From NCBI GenBank assembly GCA_946886995.1, contig CAMPJU010000028.1:1-10270 (forward strand): a stretch of DNA of 10,270 nt, in the 5' to 3' direction. Origin of the DNA: an uncultured Lysobacteraceae bacterium. Its GTDB lineage: Bacteria > Pseudomonadota > Gammaproteobacteria > Xanthomonadales > Xanthomonadaceae. The position numbers were made by a program, and so were the translations under genes. This document shows positions 1 through 7,958 of this stretch, piece by piece (position 1 is the first letter of the stretch; each line of letters starts with the position of its first letter). The notes beneath the pieces are model-generated. The model did not search any database. It was not told where the DNA came from and worked only from the letters and a program-made list of their open reading frames with translations.

Positions 1-1235
1 AGGGGAAACACGGTCACCGCCAGCGCCAGCATCGCCGGCCGCGCGCGTTCGCGCGAGTGCGGGCCTGCGTACCGCCACGCGCGCCAGGCGAGCGCCACGC
101 CCGCCAGCCACAGCAACAACCCGAATCCGCCGGTCTCGCTGGCGACTTCGAGCACGATCTGGTGCGCATGGTGTGCCGGGCCGTCGCCCCATGCCGGCGC
201 GGTGCCCGGGCGCGGATCGCATGCGGGATACGCCTCGCGGAAGCCGCGCGCGCCGACGCCATTGAAGGGATGCGCCGACGCCATGCACCACGCCGCCTCC
301 CAGATGCGGGTGCGGCCGGACAACGCCATGTCCACGCCATTGCGGTCGGCCTCCACCACGTGCGTTGTGCGCTCGATGCGCTCGCGCACCTGCGGCGACA
401 CCATGCCCAGCGCGACAAGCGTCAGCACGCCGAGCACGAACACGCCCAGCAACCGCTTCCAGCCCAGCATCCGCCAGCCCGAGAACAGCAGCACCAGCGC
501 GAAGACCAGCCACGACGCACGCGACCCGGCCAGCAGCACCACCAGCCCGATCACCGCCGCGGCGATGCCCCAGCCCGCGCTGCCGAACCGACGCCCGAGC
601 GCATACAGCGCGAACGGCGACAGGCTGGCCAGCACCGGGCCGAGCTTGAGGTTGCACGGCCCGAACACGCCGCCCAGCCGGTCGACCGCGGCGAGTTCCT
701 CGGCGCTGCACAGGCTGCGCCCGGTGGCGGCGTGCTTCACCGCGTCCATCGCCGAGAACAGCGGGCTCGCGCCGCCGAGCGCCTGCACCAGCCCGTCGAC
801 CGTCCAGATGGCCACGATCACGGCCAGTCCGCCGAAGGTGATGCGTCGCCCCTGCGCACTCGCCACCGACGATGCGGCCAGCCACAGGAACGGCAGGTAG
901 CGCAGGTCGACCGCGGCCTCGCGGAACGCGCGGCCGGAATCCACCGCGTCGAAGCTGGACACCAGCTCCGGCAGCCAGTACGCGAAGAACAGCACGCTTG
1001 TCAGCGCCCACGCCTGGTGGCTCAGCAGCTGCGAGCCGCCCCGGAAGCTGGACGCCAGCAGTTTCCACATCGCCACCAGTGCGCCGAGCACCAGCACGCC
1101 TTCCGCGTAGCCCGGCGCGGGCCACAGCGCGACGTATGCGAGGACCCAGGCCGGCGCCCAGCGCCAGCCGGGTGCGGCGGACGGCGTCGCGATGGCCGGC
1201 GCCTCGCCGGTGTGGTCAGTCGATGAGCTCTGCAT
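1..1235 (-). CDS. O-antigen ligase / Wzy-type polymerase family membrane protein (3' end beyond window)
   Basis: Polytopic inner-membrane protein of the O-antigen ligase family (Wzy_C type), whose members transfer or polymerise undecaprenyl-linked glycans on the periplasmic side of the membrane. I translated 411 residues; the C-terminus lies off the left edge. Seen: repeated hydrophobic segments (about 27-60, 76-92, 111-125, 132-150, 199-215, 221-236, 241-255, 262-279, 369-385). LAGSRASWL (235-243) follows a membrane segment, as in the family. A large loop (about 281-365) holds SGRTRIWEAAW (306-316), HPFNGVGARGF (322-332) and HHAHQIVLEVASETGG (355-370), the usual catalytic-loop pattern with its histidines. 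The ATG at 1233-1235 gives a short polar N-terminus before the first membrane segment and overlaps the upstream GT4 gene by 20 nt, implying translational coupling. Ligase (WaaL-like) and polymerase (Wzy-like) cannot be told apart from sequence alone; the substrate is unknown. No tail-end features can be assessed. Confidence 0.88.
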   Translation of the reverse strand, partial: MQSSSTDHTGEAPAIATPSAAPGWRWAPAWVLAYVALWPAPGYAEGVLVLGALVAMWKLLASSFRGGSQLLSHQAWALTSVLFFAYWLPELVSSFDAVDSGRAFREAAVDLRYLPFLWLAASSVASAQGRRITFGGLAVIVAIWTVDGLVQALGGASPLFSAMDAVKHAATGRSLCSAEELAAVDRLGGVFGPCNLKLGPVLASLSPFALYALGRRFGSAGWGIAAAVIGLVVLLAGSRASWLVFALVLLFSGWRMLGWKRLLGVFVLGVLTLVALGMVSPQVRERIERTTHVVEADRNGVDMALSGRTRIWEAAWCMASAHPFNGVGARGFREAYPACDPRPGTAPAWGDGPAHHAHQIVLEVASETGGFGLLLWLAGVALAWRAWRYAGPHSRERARPAMLALAVTVFP

Positions 1236-2355
1236 ACACGGCCAGCGTGGCGTCCTGCATCTCGCGCAAGGTGTCGGGCATCGTAGCCGGTGGCGACGGT
1301 GGCCGGGCGAGCAGCACGTGCGCCGCCAGTTGCAACGCCTCCATGTCGAACGGTTCGACCAGCCCTTCCGGCTGCCAGGCATGCAAGGTCTCGCCGACGC
1401 CGCCGTGGTCCCAGCCGAGCACCGCGCGGCCCACGGCGCGCGCCTCCAGCACGGTGCGGCCGAACGCCTCCGGCCGCCGCGACAGCTGCAGCACCAGGTC
1501 GCTCGCCGCATAGGCCTCGGCGATCGCATCGGTCGGCCCGGTCATCGCCACCACGTCCTCGATGCCAAGGGTTCGGGCGAGCGCCTCCAGCTCGGCGACG
1601 TACGCCGCCCGCGACGGGTCGCGTGCGCCGGGCATCCACAGGCGCGCATCCTCGCCGTCGGCGCGCAGCCGGGCGAGCAGTTGCAGTGCGTCGGCATGGC
1701 CCTTCAGCCGCGTGCCGCGGCCGGGCATCAGCAGCAGCGCGCCGAATCCGCCGAGGGCGGGATGGCGCTCCGCCACCGCTGCGCGCGCGGCCGCGTCGCG
1801 GCCCGGCGCCCGCGGGAAGCGCCGCGGGTCGACGCCGCGCGGGACCACCCGCAGGCGGGCCGGGTCGGTCGCGGGGTAATGCGCTAGGACGTGCTTGCGG
1901 ACGGTCTCGGATACGCAGATGACGCGTTCGCCACGGGCCATCACCGCGCTGTAGCGCGACGGCGAGTTCAGGCCGTGCACCGTGGTGACCAACCGCGGCC
2001 TGGCGCGCGCGGAGCGGCCAGCCAGGGCAAGCACGGCGAGCCAGGCAGGCAGCCGCGACCGCGCATGCACGATGTCGGCGCCGACGTCGGCGAACAGCCG
2101 CCGCAACGTCCACGCATGGCGCAGGGTCCACGGCGACTTGCGCCCGATGTCGAGGCGGACGTGGCGTGCGCCGGTCTCCTCCAGCGCAGGCACCAGGCGA
2201 CCGCCGGCGGAGACCACCACCGCGCGGTGGCCGGCGCGTTGCAGGGCCTCTGCGATCTCGAGGGTGGAGCGCTCGACGCCACCGGCCTCCAGGGCCGGCA
2301 GCAGTTGCACGACGGTCAGCGCGCGCCGCGATGCGCCGGGCGCGGTCGCCGCCAT
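1216..2355 (-). CDS. Family 4 (GT-B) glycosyltransferase
   Basis: A 379-residue cytoplasmic, membrane-associated GT4-type glycosyltransferase, expected to add a sugar from a nucleotide-sugar donor to a lipid-linked or LPS-core acceptor. Seen: N-terminal Rossmann start VVQLLPALEAGGVERSTLEI (15-34) with the glycine-rich GGVE acceptor-side loop; DIVHARS (94-100); TVHGLNSPSRYS (125-136); VICVSETVRKHV (145-156), the usual end of the N-domain; VVPRGVD (170-176) leading into the C-domain; GRGTRLKGH (212-220); and the donor-site EX7E motif in EAFGRTVLEA (E296, E304), followed by GGVGE. Length is normal for the family. The only reasonable start is the ATG at 2353-2355, 4 nt after the stop of the zinc-finger gene, with a GAGCGG stretch just upstream that overlaps that stop. 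Its 3' end overlaps the O-antigen ligase gene, which supports a role in LPS core or surface polysaccharide. Donor and linkage cannot be assigned. Confidence 0.92.
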   Translation of the reverse strand: MAATAPGASRRALTVVQLLPALEAGGVERSTLEIAEALQRAGHRAVVVSAGGRLVPALEETGARHVRLDIGRKSPWTLRHAWTLRRLFADVGADIVHARSRLPAWLAVLALAGRSARARPRLVTTVHGLNSPSRYSAVMARGERVICVSETVRKHVLAHYPATDPARLRVVPRGVDPRRFPRAPGRDAAARAAVAERHPALGGFGALLLMPGRGTRLKGHADALQLLARLRADGEDARLWMPGARDPSRAAYVAELEALARTLGIEDVVAMTGPTDAIAEAYAASDLVLQLSRRPEAFGRTVLEARAVGRAVLGWDHGGVGETLHAWQPEGLVEPFDMEALQLAAHVLLARPPSPPATMPDTLREMQDATLAVYAELID

Positions 2356-2359
2356 CCGC

Positions 2360-2581
2360 TCAGTCGACCAGGACGAAATGCGCCCCGCAGTACGGGCAGT
2401 CCGCCTCGCCGCGCTCGGCTTCGATGGGCAGGTAGACGCGCGGGTGCGAGTTCCACAACGCCATCGACGGCAGCGGGCAGCTCAGCGGCAGGTCGGCGCG
2501 CGTGACTTCGTAGCGCTGGCGGCTGTTCGCGGCGACGGGGGTGGCGGGCTCGGGCATGGCGTGGGCATCGTTCTGCGGCAT
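2360..2581 (-). CDS. CHCC-type zinc-finger domain protein
   Basis: A small 73-residue protein with a C-terminal zf-CHCC domain, the domain family that includes the mitochondrial complex I subunit NDUFS6. Short bacterial members are common in proteobacteria and their role is not settled. Seen: four candidate zinc ligands, C35, H46, C62 and C65, in the order Cys, His, Cys-Pro-Tyr-Cys. CPLPSMALWNSHPRVYLPIE (35-54) precedes DCPYCGAHFVL (61-71). The first 23 residues look disordered. Two starts are possible, the ATG at 2579-2581 used here and Met9 at 2555-2557; neither has a clear Shine-Dalgarno sequence. The gene lies 23 nt after the pirin stop and 4 nt before the GT4 start, so it is probably co-transcribed with both. 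Nothing links its function to the glycan genes beyond position. Confidence 0.88.
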   Translation of the reverse strand: MPQNDAHAMPEPATPVAANSRQRYEVTRADLPLSCPLPSMALWNSHPRVYLPIEAERGEADCPYCGAHFVLVD

Positions 2582-2604
2582 GGCGACAGTTTAGCCGCGC
2601 CCGC

Positions 2605-3318
2605 TCAGCCCGGCAGGTCGAACAGGAGCACGTCGGCGGTGCCCGCGCCGTCCCCGCGCAGCGACAGGGTGCCGCCCTCACCCGAGAACCCGAGCGCATC
2701 CCCGCCGGTGAGCGTGCGGCCACCCACGGCGATGTCGCCACGGGCCACGTGCAGCCAGTAGCGCCTGCCCGGATCGAGGGGATGGTCGACGCTCGCGCCG
2801 CCCGCCAGCAGCGTGCCCCGGACCCAGGCCTGCTGGCGCATGGGGAGGCCGCCCCCGGCACCGTCCGGCGATGCCAGTTCCGCCCATCGGCCCTGGCGCG
2901 CCGACACGGGGAACGCGCGGCTGGCCCAACCCGGCGGGGCATTCACCCGGTCCGGCTGGATCCACACCTGGAGGAAATGCACGGGCTCGGTGTCCGACCC
3001 GTTGAATTCGCTGTGGCGGATGCCGTGGCCGGCGCCCATCCACTGCAGCTCGCCCGGCACCAGCACGCCCCCCTCGCCGCCGGCGTCGTCGCGGTGCGCC
3101 AGCGCGCCCTCGAGCACGTAGCTGAGGATCTCCATGTTGGCGTGGCCGTGGGTCGGGAATCCCGCGCCCGGCGCCACCCGGTCCTCGTTGAGCACGCGCA
3201 GCGCGCCGAAGCCCATCCATGCCGGGTCGTGGTACTGCCCGAACGAAAAGGTGTGGCGGCTGTCGAGCCACCCGGCGGCGACATGCCCGCGCGCGGCGCC
3301 GGGACGTTCGACGATCAT
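2605..3318 (-). CDS. Pirin family cupin protein
   Basis: A 237-residue cytoplasmic bicupin of the pirin family (YhaK/YhhW-like). Such proteins bind one metal ion in the N-terminal cupin; some bacterial members show quercetin 2,3-dioxygenase activity and others act in redox or stress responses. Seen: SRHTFSFGQYHDP (20-32), the family's signature near the N-terminus; GALRVLNEDRV (38-48); the first metal motif FPTHGHANMEILSYVLEG (54-71) with H57 and H59; and the second, GAGHGIRHSEFN (95-106), with H102 and E104. All four expected ligands are present. The C-terminal cupin (about 125-237) is less conserved, as usual. The frame stays open further upstream to 3507, but only the ATG at 3316-3318 gives a pirin-like N-terminus and avoids overlapping the nitroreductase gene. 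The gene starts 7 nt after the nitroreductase stop, so the two are very likely co-transcribed. Confidence 0.95.
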   Translation of the reverse strand: MIVERPGAARGHVAAGWLDSRHTFSFGQYHDPAWMGFGALRVLNEDRVAPGAGFPTHGHANMEILSYVLEGALAHRDDAGGEGGVLVPGELQWMGAGHGIRHSEFNGSDTEPVHFLQVWIQPDRVNAPPGWASRAFPVSARQGRWAELASPDGAGGGLPMRQQAWVRGTLLAGGASVDHPLDPGRRYWLHVARGDIAVGGRTLTGGDALGFSGEGGTLSLRGDGAGTADVLLFDLPG

Positions 3319-3325
3319 CGCGCGG

Positions 3326-3913
3326 TCACTCGATGCGGCAGGCTTCGTCGAAACCCAGCCGCGGCGAGCGCGGGAAGATGCTCGACGGGTCGCCGTGGCC
3401 CAGGTTGACCAGGAAGTTGGAACGGATGCGGGTGCCACCGAAGAACTCGGCATCCACCTTCGCGTTGTCGAAACCGGACATCGGGCCGCAATCCAGCCCC
3501 AGCGCACGCGCGGCCAGCAACAGGTAGGCGCCCTGCAGGCTGCTGTTGCGCAGCGCGATGGTGTCCAGCGCGTCGTCCGGCTTGCCGTCGAACCAGGACT
3601 TCGCGTCCGTGTGCGGGAACAGCACCGGCGACTTCTCGAAGAAGTCCAGGTCGTACGCCACGATCACCGTGCAGGGCGCGGCCATGGTCTTGGCGCGGTT
3701 GCCTTCGTCGAGCGCCGGCTCCAGGCGCCGCTTGGCCTCGGCCGAGCGCACGAACACGAAGCGCGCGGGACAGGTGTTGGCGGTCGTCGGCCCCCACTTC
3801 ACCAGGTCGTACAGGCGATGCAGCAGGTCGTCGCCGACCTCCCCCGAGAACGCGTTGTAGGTGCGCGCCTGGCGGAACAGCTGGTCGAACGCGGCGGGCG
3901 TGAGCTCTGGCAT
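3326..3913 (-). CDS. rutE: RutE/HadB-type nitroreductase family oxidoreductase (malonic semialdehyde reductase-like)
   Basis: A 195-residue FMN-dependent nitroreductase-fold enzyme of the RutE branch. In E. coli, RutE reduces malonic semialdehyde (3-oxopropanoate) to 3-hydroxypropionate at the end of pyrimidine-ring catabolism. Seen, and matching the E. coli RutE I recall over the full length: RTYNAF (17-22); [19 protein letters not shown] (38-56), the FMN-binding region; [17 protein letters not shown] (64-80); [12 protein letters not shown] (97-108); and [20 protein letters not shown] (122-141) followed by CGPMSGFD (142-149). The start at 3911-3913 is fixed by a perfect AGGAGG seven bases upstream. 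No other rut genes are in the window, so the physiological substrate may be another aldehyde, enone or nitro compound. The symbol reflects family similarity, not proven function. It is the first gene of the leftward cluster. Confidence 0.9.
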   Translation of the reverse strand: MPELTPAAFDQLFRQARTYNAFSGEVGDDLLHRLYDLVKWGPTTANTCPARFVFVRSAEAKRRLEPALDEGNRAKTMAAPCTVIVAYDLDFFEKSPVLFPHTDAKSWFDGKPDDALDTIALRNSSLQGAYLLLAARALGLDCGPMSGFDNAKVDAEFFGGTRIRSNFLVNLGHGDPSSIFPRSPRLGFDEACRIE

Positions 3914-3997
3914 CGGGGGGCCTCCTGGCGATGAATGCGACAAACGCCGCAGTGTAGAGTGTGGCCGGCGAGTGGGGCCCGCTACCTCCGGAACGGA
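3914..3997. promoter_or_regulatory. Divergent intergenic region (nitroreductase / ELM1-family gene)
   Basis: This 84-bp gap between two divergent genes should hold both promoters. The least GC-rich part is about 3931-3960. It contains overlapping minus-10-like hexamers on the two strands: TAGAGT on plus (3955-3960) and TACACT on minus (3951-3956). I could not find a convincing minus-35 at the right spacing on either strand, so the exact promoters are unassigned. Confidence 0.3.
3921..3926 (-). promoter_or_regulatory. Strong Shine-Dalgarno site of the nitroreductase gene
   Basis: The minus strand reads AGGAGG here, a perfect anti-16S match, seven bases before the ATG at 3911-3913. It decides the start of the nitroreductase gene, whose reading frame otherwise stays open far upstream into the opposing ELM1-family gene. 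Confidence 0.85.
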
Positions 3998-5011
3998 ATG
4001 GCTGCGCGCATGCAACGGGGCACCGAACTTCCAGCCGATCCATCGGCCGTCTGGGTCGTGACCGACGGGCGCGCGGGCAACCTGCGCCAGGCCGCCGCAT
4101 TGGCGACCGCCCTGGGCGTGGACACCGCACGCAACTGGACGCTCGATGCGCGCGCGCCATGGCGCTGGGCATCGCCGCGCCGGCTGCCCGGCGCGCGCCA
4201 AGCGTTCGGCGCCCCGTTCGCACGGGCGCTGGCCACGCCGCCATCGCTCGCGATCGGATGCGGGCGCCAGGCGGCGCTGGCCACCCGACTGTTGCGCGAA
4301 GCCGGTGCACGCACCGTGCAGGTGCTCGACCCGCGCCTGGATCCCGCGCATTGGGACCTGGTGGTCGTCCCGCGGCACGACGCGCTGCGCGGCGACAACG
4401 TCATCCGGCTGACCGGCAGCCTCCACCCCGTCGACGATCTGTGGCTGGCGCAGGGCCGGCGCGATCATCCTGCGCTGGGCCAGCAGCCGCGGCCGCGGAT
4501 CGTGCTGCTGGCCGGTGGCACCAGCGCGCACGTCGCCGTCGACGATGCCGCGTTCGGCGCCCTGGTCGACGCGCTGGAGGCGGTCTGCCTGCGCGAGGGC
4601 GGCAGCCTGCTGGCGACGACCTCGCGGCGCACGCCCGAAGCCTGGAAACAGCGCCTGCGGGCCTCGCGCGGCGCGGTACCCGGGCTGCGCTGGACCGGCG
4701 GCGAGGTGGAGGGCGACCCCGCCCGCAATCCCTATCCGGGCCTGCTGGCCTGGGCGGACCGCATCGTCTGCACGCCGGACTCGGTGAACATGCTGTCGGA
4801 GGCCGCCGCGACCGCCGCGCCACTGTTCATCGCCTGGCCGGACCGGCAGCGCGGGCGCCCCCGCGGGTTCATCGACGCGCTGGTGAAATCCGGCCGCGCG
4901 CGCGCGCTGGACCCGGCGGCCGGACCGCTGCAGATCGAACCCTTCCCGGTCGACCCGTTGCGCGAGACCTCGCGCGTGGCCGCCGAAGTGCGCGCGCGGC
5001 TGGGCCTCTAG
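3998..5011 (+). CDS. Mitochondrial fission ELM1 family (DUF1022) protein, GT-B-like
   Basis: A 337-residue protein of the family named after plant mitochondrial fission factor ELM1. Bacterial members look like GT-B-fold glycosyltransferases and often lie near envelope genes; their activity is not established to my knowledge. Seen: N-terminal [16 protein letters not shown] (21-36), the family signature; [18 protein letters not shown] (83-100); [17 protein letters not shown] (120-136); [17 protein letters not shown] (170-186), opening the C-domain; [13 protein letters not shown] (204-216); and [14 protein letters not shown] (244-257) followed by [11 protein letters not shown] (259-269), which resembles the donor-binding end of GT-B enzymes. 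The ATG at 3998 has a weak GGA five bases upstream. Alternatives are an ATG at 4010 and an upstream ATG at 3935 that would add 21 uncharacteristic residues. It runs convergently toward glnE, ending 16 nt from that gene's stop, with no terminator between them. Confidence 0.9.
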   Translation: MAARMQRGTELPADPSAVWVVTDGRAGNLRQAAALATALGVDTARNWTLDARAPWRWASPRRLPGARQAFGAPFARALATPPSLAIGCGRQAALATRLLREAGARTVQVLDPRLDPAHWDLVVVPRHDALRGDNVIRLTGSLHPVDDLWLAQGRRDHPALGQQPRPRIVLLAGGTSAHVAVDDAAFGALVDALEAVCLREGGSLLATTSRRTPEAWKQRLRASRGAVPGLRWTGGEVEGDPARNPYPGLLAWADRIVCTPDSVNMLSEAAATAAPLFIAWPDRQRGRPRGFIDALVKSGRARALDPAAGPLQIEPFPVDPLRETSRVAAEVRARLGL

Positions 5012-5027
5012 CGAGAAAGCTGCGCCG

Positions 5028-7799
5028 TCAGGCCGGCTGCACCACGTCCAGCCCCTCGGTCGCGCAGGCCACCCGGACCGCCTCGCGCGCGGCCTCCAGT
5101 GCATCGTTCTCCGGCACCACCAGCCGCGCGCGGCGGTCGAGGGTGCAGTGCAGGCCCGCGTCGAGCAGCGCCGCGTGCGCATCTAGCAACGCCGCGCATC
5201 CCGCTGGCGCCAACGTGCCGGCCTTGCACAGCGCATCCAGCAACCCCGGGGTGTCGCGCGGCACGAGCAGCGCCGGGGTCGCATGCGCGTCGCGCAACAC
5301 CCGGTACTGCAGCAGGAACTCCAGGTCGACCAGCCCGCCACTGCCCTGCTTGAGGTCGAACCGGGCCGCCGTCGACCGGTCCAGCTCGCGGCGCATCCGG
5401 GCGCGCATCGCGGCCACGTCGACGCGCAGCTGTCGCGGGTCGCGGCTGCGCGCCAGCGTTTCGTCGCGCACCGTGCCGAAGGCTTCCAGCAACGCGGCGT
5501 CGCCGGCCACGCCGCGTGCACGCACCAGCGCCTGGTGCTCCCAGGTCCAGGCGCGCTCGCGCTGGTACTCGGCATAGCTGGCCAGCGTGGACACGAGCAG
5601 GCCCTTGGCCCCGTCGGGACGCAGGCGCACGTCGACTTCGTACAGCCGTCCGGCGCCGGTGACGGCACCGAGCAGCGCGACGACCTTCTGCGCCAGCCGC
5701 GCGGCCCAGCGCGGGGCGTCGAGCGGGCGCTCGCCATCGGATTCCGCATCCGGCGGCGCGTCGTACAGGAACACCAGGTCCAGGTCGGAGCCGAAGTTGA
5801 GTTCCTCGCCGCCGAGGCTGCCGTAGCCGAGCACCGCGAAGCGCGCATCGGCGATCGTGCCGTGCGCGCGGCCGACCTCGCGCCGCGCCAGGACGAGGAC
5901 GCCGGCCACCACGCTGTCCGCCAGCCAGGCCAGCTGCCGGGCGCTGCGCTGCGCCGGCTGGCGACCGTCGAGCGTGGCCAGCGCGATGCGGAAGCTGAAG
6001 GCCTGGCGCTTCTCGTTCAACGTGTGCAGCGCGGCCTCCGGGTCGTCCGCCTCGACGGCCGCGGTGCACGCGCGACGCAGCATGTCGCGATCGGGCATGG
6101 GCCCGGACACGCGCACGTCCAGCAGCTCGTCCAGCAGCAACGGGTGCGCCGCCAGCCGGTCGGCGAGGAAGGCGCTGCGCGACACCACGTCGACCAGGCG
6201 CTGGAGCGCCGCCGGCTGTTCGTCGAGCAACGCCAGGTAGCTCGCCCGGCGCAGGATGTTGTGCATCAGCGCGAGCGCGCGATGCAGCGCCGCATCCGGT
6301 TGCGCCGACGCCACCGCGGCCCCCAGCAGCGCGGGCACCACGCGATCCAGGCGCGCGCGCGCCGCGTCCGACAGGCCCTGCACGCCCGGTGCGCGCGCGA
6401 ACGTGCGCAGTGCCGTATCCGCCGCGGCGGCGTCGTCGAAACCCGCGTCACCGAGCGCGGTCGCTTCGCCCGCCGCCGGCAACGCACGCCAGTACACCGC
6501 CAGCACATCGGGTGGCGCACGCCGGCCCCGCGGCGCGAGCAGGGCATCGAACTCGTTGCCGACGCGCTCGCGGTGGCCGTCCAGCGTGGTGCGCAGCCCG
6601 TCCCAGTCGTCGAAGCCCAGCCCCAGCGCGATCCGCTCGCGGTCCAGGTCGTTGCCGGGCAACGCGTGCACCTGTTCGTCGCGCAGCATCTGCAGGCGGT
6701 TCTCCAGGTGCCGCAACCAGCGGTAGGCATCGGCGAGCGCCTCGCCCGCGGCGGGCGCGACGTGGCCGGCGGCCACCAGCGCGCGCAACGCGGGCAGCAG
6801 CCGTGCCTCGCGCAATGCCGGTTCGCGCCCGCCGCGGATCAACTGCAGCGCCTGCACCAGGAACTCGATCTCGCGGATGCCGCCGGGCCCGCGCTTGATG
6901 TCGTCTGCCAGTTCCTTGCGCGCGACTTCCGCCGCGATCGCCGCCTTCATCTCGCGCAACCCGTCGAGCGCGCCGTAGTCCAGGTACCGCCGGTAGACGA
7001 ACGGCCGCAGCGTGCGCAGGAACGATTCGCCTGCCGCGAGGTCGCCCGCCACCGGGCGCGCCTTCTGCCACGCATAGCGTTCCCAGTCGCGTCCTTCGCG
7101 CTGGAAGTACTGCTCCATCGCCGCGAACGAGAGCGCCACGCGACCGGCGCCACCGAACGGCCGGAGCCGCAGGTCGACGCGATGGCAGAAACCGTCGACG
7201 GTGCGCTCGTCCAGCAGCTTCGCGAGTTGCTGGCCCAGCCGCGCGAACCAGTCCTCCGCGCCGAGCGGCCGCGCCCCATCCGATTCGCCGCCCTGCGGAA
7301 ACCCGTAGACCACGTCGATGTCGGAGGAAAAATTGAGTTCGCCGCCGCCGAGCTTGCCGAGGGCGAAGACCACCAGCCGTTGCGAGCTGCCGTCGGCCGC
7401 GCGAACCACGCCATGTCGCGCGACGAACTCCGCTTCAAGCGCCTCCAGCGCCAGTCCGAGGCAGCGTTCGGCCAACCCGGTGGCGCCGTCCAGGGTGTCG
7501 CCGACGGCGTCCAGGCCCTGCACGTCGCGCCAGACCAGCCGCGCCGATGCTGCTGCCCGGTAGCGCCGCAACCGGGCGGCCCACTGGTCCCGCTCCGCCG
7601 GGTCCAGCGCCGGGGCGGTGGGCGCCGGCGCATCGGGATCGGCCAGCCAGGCGTCGGCCAGCCCGGGCTGCCGGACAAGCGTGTCGATCGCGAATTCGCT
7701 GGCGATGGCCAGGGGCCGCAAGGCGTCCGGCGCACCCGGCAACCGCGCAAGTGCGCGTTGCAGATGGCTTTCGAGGGCGTCCGAGGGTGCCGCGGGCAT
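5028..7799 (-). CDS. glnE: Bifunctional [glutamine synthetase] adenylyltransferase / adenylyl-L-tyrosine phosphorylase
   Basis: A 923-residue cytoplasmic enzyme that adds AMP to glutamine synthetase in nitrogen excess and removes it phosphorolytically in nitrogen limitation, under PII (GlnB) control. Both nucleotidyltransferase domains are intact. N-terminal adenylyl-removing domain: [18 protein letters not shown] (145-162) with D160 and D162, then [13 protein letters not shown] (208-220) and [16 protein letters not shown] (301-316). C-terminal adenylylating domain: [20 protein letters not shown] (658-677) with D672 and D674, [16 protein letters not shown] (722-737), and [17 protein letters not shown] (816-832). 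Length is close to that of E. coli GlnE. The start at 7797-7799 is chosen because its N-terminus aligns with E. coli GlnE (ERLPEP there, ALARLPGAP here). The frame stays open to 7946, but that extension would run through the terminator hairpin and looks non-coding. There is no clear Shine-Dalgarno. glnD and glnB are not in the window. Confidence 0.97.
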   Translation of the reverse strand: MPAAPSDALESHLQRALARLPGAPDALRPLAIASEFAIDTLVRQPGLADAWLADPDAPAPTAPALDPAERDQWAARLRRYRAAASARLVWRDVQGLDAVGDTLDGATGLAERCLGLALEALEAEFVARHGVVRAADGSSQRLVVFALGKLGGGELNFSSDIDVVYGFPQGGESDGARPLGAEDWFARLGQQLAKLLDERTVDGFCHRVDLRLRPFGGAGRVALSFAAMEQYFQREGRDWERYAWQKARPVAGDLAAGESFLRTLRPFVYRRYLDYGALDGLREMKAAIAAEVARKELADDIKRGPGGIREIEFLVQALQLIRGGREPALREARLLPALRALVAAGHVAPAAGEALADAYRWLRHLENRLQMLRDEQVHALPGNDLDRERIALGLGFDDWDGLRTTLDGHRERVGNEFDALLAPRGRRAPPDVLAVYWRALPAAGEATALGDAGFDDAAAADTALRTFARAPGVQGLSDAARARLDRVVPALLGAAVASAQPDAALHRALALMHNILRRASYLALLDEQPAALQRLVDVVSRSAFLADRLAAHPLLLDELLDVRVSGPMPDRDMLRRACTAAVEADDPEAALHTLNEKRQAFSFRIALATLDGRQPAQRSARQLAWLADSVVAGVLVLARREVGRAHGTIADARFAVLGYGSLGGEELNFGSDLDLVFLYDAPPDAESDGERPLDAPRWAARLAQKVVALLGAVTGAGRLYEVDVRLRPDGAKGLLVSTLASYAEYQRERAWTWEHQALVRARGVAGDAALLEAFGTVRDETLARSRDPRQLRVDVAAMRARMRRELDRSTAARFDLKQGSGGLVDLEFLLQYRVLRDAHATPALLVPRDTPGLLDALCKAGTLAPAGCAALLDAHAALLDAGLHCTLDRRARLVVPENDALEAAREAVRVACATEGLDVVQPA

Positions 7800-7822
7800 C
7801 CCGCGATGATCGCAGCAACGCG

Positions 7823-7837
7823 CGCCGGTTGCCGGCG
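7823..7837. repeat. Short GC-rich inverted repeat just upstream of glnE
   Basis: CGCCGG (7823-7828) and CCGGCG (7832-7837) form a perfect 6-bp stem with a three-base loop. It lies between the orphan terminator and the glnE start codon, 23 bases before the ATG. It could shape the glnE 5' leader, but may be chance in such GC-rich DNA. Confidence 0.35.
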
Positions 7838-7841
7838 GCGC

Positions 7842-7877
7842 AAATAAAAAGCCCGCACCGGCGAACCGGATACGGGC
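7842..7877 (-). terminator. Intrinsic terminator on the glnE sense strand, upstream of glnE
   Basis: Read on the minus strand, GCCCG (7877-7873) pairs with CGGGC (7855-7851). The stem continues through U-G and A-U pairs, a single bulged U, and CCGG-UUCG-CCGG (a four-base UUCG loop), giving 11 pairs in all. It is followed directly by TTTTTATTTG. This is a textbook Rho-independent terminator. No minus-strand gene lies upstream for more than 2 kb, so it must end a short RNA starting nearby, probably within 7880-7990. It lies only 42 bases before the glnE start. On the plus strand there is no T tract after the hairpin, so it is one-directional. Confidence 0.82.
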
Positions 7878-7927
7878 CTGCTCCCTCCCCCACGTCGGGA
7901 TGCGGGACCATCGTGAAGGAAACGTTA
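7842..7927 (-). ncRNA. Possible short leader or small RNA upstream of glnE
   Basis: This is inferred from the orphan terminator. The minus strand has TTGCAG at 7951-7946 and TAACGT at 7927-7922, separated by 18 bases, a weak sigma-70-like pair that would start an RNA near 7915 and end it at the U tract, roughly 70-75 nt. An upstream CCCGCA segment (plus 7901-7906) can pair with TGCGGG in the terminator's 3' arm (plus 7852-7857), giving a mutually exclusive fold as in an attenuator. The RNA also holds a G-rich run (GGGGGAGGG, within 7881-7890). No short leader peptide with a telling codon run was found. The 5' end, and the choice between free small RNA and glnE attenuator leader, are unresolved. 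Confidence 0.35.
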
Positions 7928-7958
7928 CGAGTGATGCACGCTGCACTGCAAAAAAGAA

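Noticed and set aside
57..1226. 389-codon plus-strand frame at the left edge
   Set aside because: It is an Arg/His/Gln-rich shadow opposite the O-antigen ligase family gene, which has clear membrane segments and loop motifs.
3319..3507. 63-codon N-terminal extension of the pirin frame
   Set aside because: It overlaps the nitroreductase coding region and carries no pirin features. The MIVERPG start is family-like.
3914..5182. Upstream extension of the nitroreductase frame (618 codons in all)
   Set aside because: The extension crosses the opposing ELM1-family gene and is of shadow composition. The AGGAGG-preceded ATG at 3911-3913 gives an exact RutE-type N-terminus.
5283..7847. 854-codon open frame antisense to glnE
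   Set aside because: Its product is a low-complexity Arg/Gln/Ala/Gly-rich string with no recognisable domain, lying opposite the fully conserved glnE. It is a GC-bias shadow.
7800..7946. 49-codon N-terminal extension of glnE
   Set aside because: It would translate through the terminator hairpin and has no GlnE similarity. The start at 7799 aligns with known GlnE N-termini.
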